Source of the DNA: Ethanoligenens sp047722935
Lineage (GTDB): Bacteria > Bacillota > Clostridia > Oscillospirales > Ethanoligenentaceae
DNA: 18,094 bases
Reading direction: 5' to 3'
Assembly (NCBI GenBank): GCA_047722935.1
Contig: JBDNZS010000059.1
Span: 1-18,094, forward strand
In this document: one piece after another, positions 13,006-18,094 of the stretch
Layout of the letters: every line of letters starts with the position of its first letter
Position numbering within the stretch: the stretch's first letter is position 1
Made by a program: the position numbers and the translations under genes
The notes under the pieces: model-generated
What the model was told of the DNA's origin: nothing
The model's database searches: none
What the model saw: the letters and a program-made list of their open reading frames with translations, nothing else

Positions 13006-14898
13006 ATGTTCACTTGGCTTATAAAATGGAAGCACAGAAAGCAAGGCAGTTCATTGGTATTTGTGCTGCTTTTGCTTGCTCTATTCGCTGTGATGGGCGG
13101 CGCGATGGTGACCGTACTTACATCCTCTCAACGCAGCGACACCGTTCAGCAGACCCAGCGGCAGGCTTATTTTGCCGCTCGATCTGCCGCACGCGCAATG
13201 GCAGCATATATCGAAAAGGACACGACCGGCTGGGTTGGTACATATGTCAAAGCAGACGGCTCTGCGGTATCTGGAACGGTTTCTGGCGTGAACCCCGGGA
13301 CAAATGCCGGCAACTCTGCACAAGTGACTGTGAGCTATGGCAAAAAGTCTGATAATACGGTGAATTTGCAGCAATTGGTCATCACAGGCACTGCGGTTTT
13401 TCAAGGCCAGAACGGCAAAGCTGTGGTAACCTTGACGGCCGGTGGGGGGAATAATAGTAACAGTAGCAATGGAAACAACGGTGGCAGTAGTGGAAGTAGC
13501 AGCGGTACCAGCAGTGGAGGAAGCAACTCTTCAAATGGCGTCTTTGACAATTTGTTTTCGGTTATAGGATATAATTCTTCCCAAAATTCTTGGGGAGCTT
13601 TTAATTTTGACGGATTGGGAACACATCCACAATTGTTGGTGAGAGGTGGATTAACGGTTAGTCAAGGTAGCACAACTTCTGGTGCAATTTTATCTGATGG
13701 CGACATTAATATGAGTGGCGGGAGTAATTCTGCTGTAATGCTTAAAACACCGAAAAAAATTACATTATCTGGTGGAGCTTCTTTTTCAGGTGATGTTTAT
13801 GCGGGGAGCAGTTTTGAAAACAATTGGGGCACAGTAACCGGTAATGTGCGTACAAATGGGGATGTGGATTTTAGTGGGATTTTAAATGGCAACATGTACA
13901 CTTGTGGTTTGTTAGATATGGAAGGAGGAACCATCAGCAAAGATGTTTTTGCTGATGGAGATTTAATCATGCCACAAGGTCAAATTCAAGGCAATGTAAC
14001 CGCTGGAGGCAAAGCTACATTTAGTGGAGGGGGAAGCAAAATTTTAGGTAACTTGGTTTTGGGCGAAACATGGAGTTTTGCAAATGCCTCCAGTATGGGT
14101 GCTTTTGTGAATGGTACTTATTTAGATAACCAGACGGTTGCACCGCTTGCATCTGTTGACTGTACTGTTTCAATCCCCACATATTCAGCAGCAAGCATTC
14201 CCAATGCGAATTCATTACCGCCTTTGATTAAGACGGATAATAGTTCAAGCAGTCTTTTTGCTCCGGGAAATAGAGTTATTTCTAAAGATGGTGTGCTGTC
14301 TGGTAACATAAATCCAGGTAATAACGGTTACGGTCATGCGACGGTGAAAATTACGGCAAATGATCCATCCAAAGAAATCCACTTGTATATAAAAGATAAT
14401 GTGACATTGGGCAATTTGACATTATGGATTGATAAATCACAAACTCGAAATGTGATAATTTATCTACTTGATGGTGGATCCTTGACAGTGGGAGACAATG
14501 TTAATTTTGGAAATGCAAACTATGCGAATAATCCACAGCAATCTGTATCTGATACAAGTGTGCCGAATGTCTATATTATTGGAAATGGCCCACAGGTTTT
14601 AAATATGGTAAGTAACAGTACTTTGCATGCTTACGTTTATCTGCCCAATGGAGAAGCTAACTTTAGTGGTAGTCCTCAAGAAAATAACAATTACAAATTG
14701 ATAGGTGCCGGTGTCGTTGGTAATATAAGTATAAATAGTAATTTGCATTACCTTTATATTCCCCTCCCATCCGGCACAACACTTCCCGCTGGTCTTGGGG
14801 GTTCAACCAGTTCAAATACTTCAAGTAATTCAACAACGTCAACCACCTCAAGCGGCAGTTCTTCAACAACGTGGACAGTCAGCCAATGGGGGTCATGA
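13006..14898 (+). CDS. PilX-like minor prepilin with bactofilin-like beta-helix passenger
   Basis: A 630-residue surface protein. ATG at 13006 follows the G-rich site 12991-13000; an in-frame GTG at 12976 is less likely. The N-terminus (HRKQGSSLVFVLLLLALFAVMGGAMV) is a PilX_N type class III signal with likely cleavage after Gly14 and no Glu at +5, followed by a helix (QRQAYFAARSAARAMAAYIEKD) as in PilX and GspK. Residues about 147-178 are a Gly/Ser/Asn linker. Residues about 226-353 hold 16-19-residue repeats ending in a Gly turn (Gly267, 285, 301, 318, 334/335, 353) with alternating hydrophobics, the pattern of a bactofilin-type beta-helix. Residues 415-590 add further beta-rich sequence, and the C-terminus is Ser/Thr-rich. 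The DNA coding for residues about 147-590 is AT-richer than the flanks. Likely pilus tip or adhesin; ligand unknown. Confidence 0.7.
   Translation: MFTWLIKWKHRKQGSSLVFVLLLLALFAVMGGAMVTVLTSSQRSDTVQQTQRQAYFAARSAARAMAAYIEKDTTGWVGTYVKADGSAVSGTVSGVNPGTNAGNSAQVTVSYGKKSDNTVNLQQLVITGTAVFQGQNGKAVVTLTAGGGNNSNSSNGNNGGSSGSSSGTSSGGSNSSNGVFDNLFSVIGYNSSQNSWGAFNFDGLGTHPQLLVRGGLTVSQGSTTSGAILSDGDINMSGGSNSAVMLKTPKKITLSGGASFSGDVYAGSSFENNWGTVTGNVRTNGDVDFSGILNGNMYTCGLLDMEGGTISKDVFADGDLIMPQGQIQGNVTAGGKATFSGGGSKILGNLVLGETWSFANASSMGAFVNGTYLDNQTVAPLASVDCTVSIPTYSAASIPNANSLPPLIKTDNSSSSLFAPGNRVISKDGVLSGNINPGNNGYGHATVKITANDPSKEIHLYIKDNVTLGNLTLWIDKSQTRNVIIYLLDGGSLTVGDNVNFGNANYANNPQQSVSDTSVPNVYIIGNGPQVLNMVSNSTLHAYVYLPNGEANFSGSPQENNNYKLIGAGVVGNISINSNLHYLYIPLPSGTTLPAGLGGSTSSNTSSNSTTSTTSSGSSSTTWTVSQWGS
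13440..14775 (+). other. AT-rich passenger segment inside the PilX-like gene
   Basis: Hand counts of single 60-base lines give 19/60 G+C at 13741-13800 and 23/60 at 14461-14520, against 34/60 in pilO at 12361-12420. The change begins near the Gly/Ser/Asn linker and ends near the Ser/Thr-rich tail, matching the beta-helix passenger. It suggests transfer or module exchange, with the N-terminal pilin part kept. The boundaries are approximate. Confidence 0.6.
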
Positions 14899-15293
14899 TG
14901 AAAAAACTCACGAATTTTTTCAAAAAAGCCGCTGCTGCCCGTTCGGGTGTGACACTGATCGAGATGGTGTTGAGCATCGCACTTTTGGCGATTGTTTCCA
15001 TCGTGCTTGCACAGGTTCTGTTGTCTACCATTGCGGGGAACGGACACTCGCAGGCGCACATGAGCAAAAGTGTGCAGGCGGCGGGTGCGGTGGCTGCCGA
15101 TAGCGCGACCACTTCTACCGATTCGGCAGGCGGAAAAATAGACGTAACCCAAGCGAAAACCAGTGATGCCAGCGGTGTGACCATCACAATCAATGGAAAC
15201 AACCTAACGGTGAGCGGTACGATGACAACCGGTACCATCACGCTTCCCAATGGGCAGCAGGAAATCATTTATAAAAGTTTTCAGCCAAACTGA
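14898..15293 (+). CDS. Type II prepilin-like protein (minor pilin)
   Basis: A 131-residue prepilin. The start at 14898 has GGGGGT about four bases upstream; an ATG at 14895 is in frame and overlaps the previous stop as ATGA, so the exact start is uncertain by one codon. The class III signal is 17 residues, with cleavage expected between Gly17 and Val18 in RSGVTLIEMVLSIALLAIVSIVLAQVLLS. Glu22 is the conserved +5 glutamate, while Val at +1 is less common than Phe or Met. The mature part is short, with an Ala/Ser/Thr-rich middle and one beta-rich end (GVTITINGNNLTVSGTMTTGTITLPNG). No cysteine is present. It would need a prepilin peptidase encoded elsewhere. It is probably a minor or priming pilin, as it is too small and simple to assign as the main subunit. 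Confidence 0.8.
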   Translation: MKKLTNFFKKAAAARSGVTLIEMVLSIALLAIVSIVLAQVLLSTIAGNGHSQAHMSKSVQAAGAVAADSATTSTDSAGGKIDVTQAKTSDASGVTITINGNNLTVSGTMTTGTITLPNGQQEIIYKSFQPN

Positions 15294-15319
15294 ACACGAG
15301 TGCAAAGGGGGGCGGTGGT

Positions 15320-15892
15320 ATGAGCAGACACGGCGTATGGGCAAAAAAATTGCTGCGGTTTTCCCGCGCGCAATCGTATGCGAACCGTAACGGGTTTACG
15401 CTGATTGAACTGATTGTCGTTATGGCGATCACGTCGATCATCATGGCGGCGCTGGTGGGTGTTTTTGTGTTCACGGGCAACATGGCGAACCAGACCAGCC
15501 TTGCCGCAGATGCCCAGACCGCCGCCATTCAGGTGGAGCAGCAGATTGAACTTGGCACGCGGTATGCGACTGCTGTGGGGGTATATCCGGACAATACGGG
15601 CATAGGCAGCGCGTTCAGCCATTATTTTTATTTAGATGCTGCCCATCCCGCCTCACTGTCACAAAAGGCGAATTCTAATACGCCGACTTTGTTCACACCT
15701 ACAGGTGCCTCCAGATTGTGTTTGTCTCTTGCCTTTTCGACTGTTTCAAATAATACGGTATCCGTAACAATAAAAGTCAGTCCAAAAGGCAACACGGCAA
15801 ATGTTTTATATATGCTGCAAACCAATCTGTTTTTTCAAAATGTTCCCACAATTGCACAAGCCAGTGGCAGCTGTCTCGGCTATATGATATGA
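15320..15892 (+). CDS. Type II prepilin with GFTLIE motif
   Basis: A 190-residue prepilin with start at 15320 behind a G-rich ribosome site (15306-15313). The leader is long at 25 residues and basic (MSRHGVWAKKLLRFSRAQSYANRNG), with cleavage before Phe26 in GFTLIELIVVMAITSIIMAALVGVFVF; Glu30 is the +5 residue. The mature protein of 165 residues has the usual long N-terminal helix (to about residue 80), then a globular part with two cysteines (134 and 185) that could form a C-terminal disulfide as in many pilins. It follows the 131-residue prepilin by 26 bases. It could be the major or a minor pilin; the window alone cannot tell. The next gene is a sigma factor 75 bases downstream with no clear terminator between. 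Confidence 0.85.
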   Translation: MSRHGVWAKKLLRFSRAQSYANRNGFTLIELIVVMAITSIIMAALVGVFVFTGNMANQTSLAADAQTAAIQVEQQIELGTRYATAVGVYPDNTGIGSAFSHYFYLDAAHPASLSQKANSNTPTLFTPTGASRLCLSLAFSTVSNNTVSVTIKVSPKGNTANVLYMLQTNLFFQNVPTIAQASGSCLGYMI

Positions 15893-15967
15893 CACATTCT
15901 GGTGTTACCGTTTTTTAAAACGGATGCGGAAAACTTTCTCGTTGCCGCAGGACAAAGGAGCAACTCT

Positions 15968-16639
15968 ATGCACATAGGCCAGCTACAACCAGACATCCCG
16001 TCGGTTTCCCCCGAAACAGCCGCCTTAGTACCGCTTGGGGATATATGGGAGGTTTCTGTACCGTCTGGTGTCAATGAAGTATACCGTTTGTATCTGGAGG
16101 CGCCTTCTGAGCGGAGGCTGGAGGCTGTGGTTTATGCCTGCAAAGGCCTGATTACCCATTTTGCGCAGCGGTTTGGTTGTGGTTTCTCCGGGGATGATTT
16201 ATATCAGACCGGTGTGGTGGGGCTGATGAAAGCAGTGCATTCTTTTGATGCGGCACGGGATGTAACCTTTTCCACGTGGGCGTCTGTCCAGATTATGGGA
16301 GAGATGCGGCATTATGCGCGGGCGGAACTGCGTCATCGTGGTGTCGAGCATATTGAGGATGAAACGCTGGAAACTTGGACAGTGGCATCTGGTCTGACAG
16401 AAATGGATGACAAAGTTGATTTGTATACCGCTCTGGCGCAACTGGATGTACTGGAACAACAGGTCGTACGCGCACTCTTTTTCCAAGGGCTTTCGCAGGA
16501 ACAAACAGCCAAAGAATTTGGTCTGCACCAGAGAAAAGTCAGCCGTGTCAAGCAAAAAGCGCTGCTTTTGCTGCGGGAGTTGCTCAGACAACCAAATTTT
16601 AAATTGACAAAAAAGGCTAAGTCATTTCATCGTTTGTGA
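15968..16639 (+). CDS. Short sigma-70 family factor with regions 2 and 4
   Basis: A 223-residue sigma factor. The ATG at 15968 has AAAGGAG seven bases upstream; an in-frame GTG at 15902 lacks a site. Region 2 spans about residues 48-118 (LEAVVYACKGLITHFAQRFGCGFSGDDLYQTGVVGLMKAVHSFD... FSTWASVQIMGEMRHYARAE) and is closest in style to the SigB/SigF/SigG group. Region 4 spans about 152-206, with helix-turn-helix GLSQEQTAKEFGLHQRKVSRVKQKALLLLREL. Only about 33 residues separate the two, so region 3 is largely missing. The N-terminal 45 residues are unlike region 1. It sits 75 bases after the last prepilin on the same strand without a strong terminator, so it may control or be co-transcribed with the pilus operon. 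No anti-sigma gene is next to it. Target promoters are unknown. Confidence 0.85.
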   Translation: MHIGQLQPDIPSVSPETAALVPLGDIWEVSVPSGVNEVYRLYLEAPSERRLEAVVYACKGLITHFAQRFGCGFSGDDLYQTGVVGLMKAVHSFDAARDVTFSTWASVQIMGEMRHYARAELRHRGVEHIEDETLETWTVASGLTEMDDKVDLYTALAQLDVLEQQVVRALFFQGLSQEQTAKEFGLHQRKVSRVKQKALLLLRELLRQPNFKLTKKAKSFHRL

Positions 16640-16664
16640 ACAAACAGCATATCATTGGTATATT
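16634..16664 (+). promoter_or_regulatory. Weak candidate promoter of hflX
   Basis: TTGTGA (16634-16639) and TATATT (16659-16664) are 19 bases apart. An inverted repeat GCATATC 16647-16653 with GATATGC 16669-16675 surrounds the -10 and could be an operator or a hairpin without T run. Weak support. Confidence 0.25.
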
Positions 16665-16741
16665 TGCAGATATGCCGCATTCAATAAATCGTGGCGGCAA
16701 GGGCAAAATAAGTACAAACCCCAAATACAGGAGGCCATTAT

Positions 16742-18004
16742 TTGATACAGCAGCAAGCGATTTTAGTGGGTGTAAATTTACAGGATGACGCCCGTTTTGA
16801 CGTTTCTATGAAAGAACTGGAAAGTTTGGCAGAGGCGTGTGACATTGAAGTCGTTGGCACGATGTCGCAGAATTTAGAAAAAGTGAATCCTTCTCATTAT
16901 ATCGGGCTTGGCAAGGTTGCGGAAGTTGCGGCCTATGTGCGCGGTACCGGTGCGCAGGTGGTCATCTTTAACGATGAGCTGTCCCCATCGCAAATACGTA
17001 ACTTGGATACGGCGATTGACTGCGAAGTGAAAGACCGTACCACGCTGATTCTGGATATTTTCGCGCGCCGCGCCAAGACCACTGAGGCAAAACTACAAGT
17101 GGAGATTGCCCATCTGCAATATATGCTGCCGCGTCTGGTCGGTCTCCAAAGCGCGTTGGAACAACAGACGGGCGGCGTGGGTACCACCAACCGCGGCGCC
17201 GGTGAAAAAAAACTGGAACTGAACCGCCGCCAGATTCAAGTGCGCATCAGCAAGTTGCAAAAGGAATTGGAAACGCTGGTTGCACAGCGCCAGACCCAGC
17301 GGCGGCAGCGTAAAAAGACCGGTATCCCGGTGGTCTCACTGGTGGGGTATACGAACGCCGGCAAATCGACCATTATGAATGCATTGTTGGAGCTGTCCGA
17401 TGAACCGGAGGAAAAAAAGGTGCTGGAGAAAAACCAGCTGTTTGCTACATTGGAAACGGCGGTGCGCAGCATCCGGCTGCCGGATAACAAATCGTTTTTG
17501 CTGACGGACACGGTCGGATTTGTGGATAAACTGCCCCACCATCTGGTCAAAGCGTTCCGCTCCACACTGGAAGAAGTGGGGGAATCCGACTTGCTGATCC
17601 ATGTGGTGGACTGTTCACATCCCGATTATAAGGATCAGATTGCCGTCACCAACGAAACGCTGGCGCAGTTGGGCGTAGCCGATATCCCGGTTGTTTTTGC
17701 GTTCAACAAAGTGGATTTGGTGGATATCCCACCCCACTCGGATAAGCGGGACGGTGTTTGCCTGTCCGCAAAGAACCGGGTTGGATTTGACGCATTGCTT
17801 GAATTAGTGCGGGCACATCTGTTTGCGGATTATGTCCGCTGTGAAATGCTCATCCCGTATGGTGAAGGCGATGTGGTGTCCTATCTCAATCAACATGCGC
17901 AGATTTTCTCTACGGAATACCAACAGGGCGGCACTTGCCTGCGTATGGAATGCCACAAAGCGGATTATGAGAAATTTCGCCGATTTTTGATGCATCAGGC
18001 TTGA
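16742..18004 (+). CDS. hflX: GTPase HflX
   Basis: A 420-residue ribosome-associated GTPase that splits stalled or stressed 70S ribosomes. The start is TTG at 16742 with a strong AGGAGG seven bases upstream. The N-terminal HflX domain covers about residues 1-160, including the conserved linker GGVGTTNRGAGEKKLELNRR (144-163), followed by a coiled stretch. The G domain has G1 GYTNAGKST (202-210), G2 around FATLETAVRS (234-243), G3 DTVGF (256-260), G4 NKVD (322-325) and G5 SAK (342-344). All motifs are intact and length is normal. A short C-terminal domain ends FRRFLMHQA. It lies 102 bases after the sigma-factor gene and may have its own weak promoter. Confidence 0.97.
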   Translation: MIQQQAILVGVNLQDDARFDVSMKELESLAEACDIEVVGTMSQNLEKVNPSHYIGLGKVAEVAAYVRGTGAQVVIFNDELSPSQIRNLDTAIDCEVKDRTTLILDIFARRAKTTEAKLQVEIAHLQYMLPRLVGLQSALEQQTGGVGTTNRGAGEKKLELNRRQIQVRISKLQKELETLVAQRQTQRRQRKKTGIPVVSLVGYTNAGKSTIMNALLELSDEPEEKKVLEKNQLFATLETAVRSIRLPDNKSFLLTDTVGFVDKLPHHLVKAFRSTLEEVGESDLLIHVVDCSHPDYKDQIAVTNETLAQLGVADIPVVFAFNKVDLVDIPPHSDKRDGVCLSAKNRVGFDALLELVRAHLFADYVRCEMLIPYGEGDVVSYLNQHAQIFSTEYQQGGTCLRMECHKADYEKFRRFLMHQA

Positions 18005-18094
18005 TAGCTATCGCTTTAATTGAAGCGGGGCAGCGGCATTTGTATGCGTATGAAATCAAATGTATCAAAGAGCTGCTGGAGGCCGCATATGAAG
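18001..18094 (+). CDS. Possible start of a downstream gene, cut by the window edge
   Basis: A frame open from the hflX stop to the edge reads LIAIALIEAGQRHLYAYEIKCIKELLEAAYE, with helix-like and coding-like composition. It could start at TTG 18001, overlapping the hflX stop, but no ribosome site is seen. A competing start is ATG 18089 in another frame with GGAGG six bases upstream. Function cannot be told. Confidence 0.3.
   Translation, partial: MIAIALIEAGQRHLYAYEIKCIKELLEAAYE

Noticed and set aside
15908..15923. CCGTTTT/AAAACGG inverted repeat as terminator between the last prepilin and the sigma gene
   Set aside because: The loop would be only two bases, the stem is AT-rich, and no T run follows.
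1..18094. CRISPR arrays, insertion sequences, tRNA or rRNA genes
   Set aside because: No regularly spaced direct repeats, transposase motifs, terminal repeats or cloverleaf sequences were seen by eye.

Overview
The window looks like chromosome of a low-to-mid GC, monoderm, anaerobic, probably spore-forming Firmicute of class Clostridia (Oscillospiraceae-like). The grounds are an oxygen-sensitive pyruvate formate-lyase with its activase, a SPOCS/DUF3794 protein, a CwlO-like NlpC/P60 wall hydrolase, type IV pilus genes without outer-membrane parts (no PilP or PilQ), and strong purine-rich Shine-Dalgarno sites with some GTG and TTG starts. The genus is not determined. All genes read on the + strand except one.

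Region 1 (1-1700): a secreted peptidoglycan hydrolase behind a nested inverted-repeat leader that may be a divergent c-di-AMP riboswitch, ending in a clear terminator. Region 2 (1853-3543): two divergently transcribed genes. The + one is a cysteine-rich SPOCS-type protein; the - one has a SPOCS-like N-terminal half and a Pro/Ala/Lys-rich tail. Region 3 (3709-5455): a zinc-dependent phospholipase C-like protein overlapped by a GT4 glycosyltransferase, probably a translationally coupled lipid or envelope pair.

Region 4 (5532-8852): the formate module. A near-consensus promoter is followed by a recognisable ZTP (pfl motif) riboswitch with an overlapping terminator, then pflB, a second terminator-like hairpin, and pflA. 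ZTP reports a shortage of 10-formyl-tetrahydrofolate, so the switch would raise formate production when one-carbon units are scarce.

Region 5 (8853-15892): a 429-base intergenic region, then a type IV pilus operon: pilC, pilM, pilN, pilO, a 630-residue PilX-like protein carrying a bactofilin-like beta-helix passenger, and two type II prepilins. No PilB/PilT ATPase or prepilin peptidase is encoded here. The passenger DNA is clearly AT-richer than its surroundings, which suggests exchange or diversification of a tip or adhesin module.

Region 6 (15968-18094): a short sigma-70 family factor lacking most of region 3, directly downstream of the prepilins, then hflX with a TTG start, and an open frame running off the window edge. 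The most novel material is the pilus cluster with its beta-helix minor pilin and adjacent sigma factor. The ZTP switch on pflB is the best-supported regulatory element.
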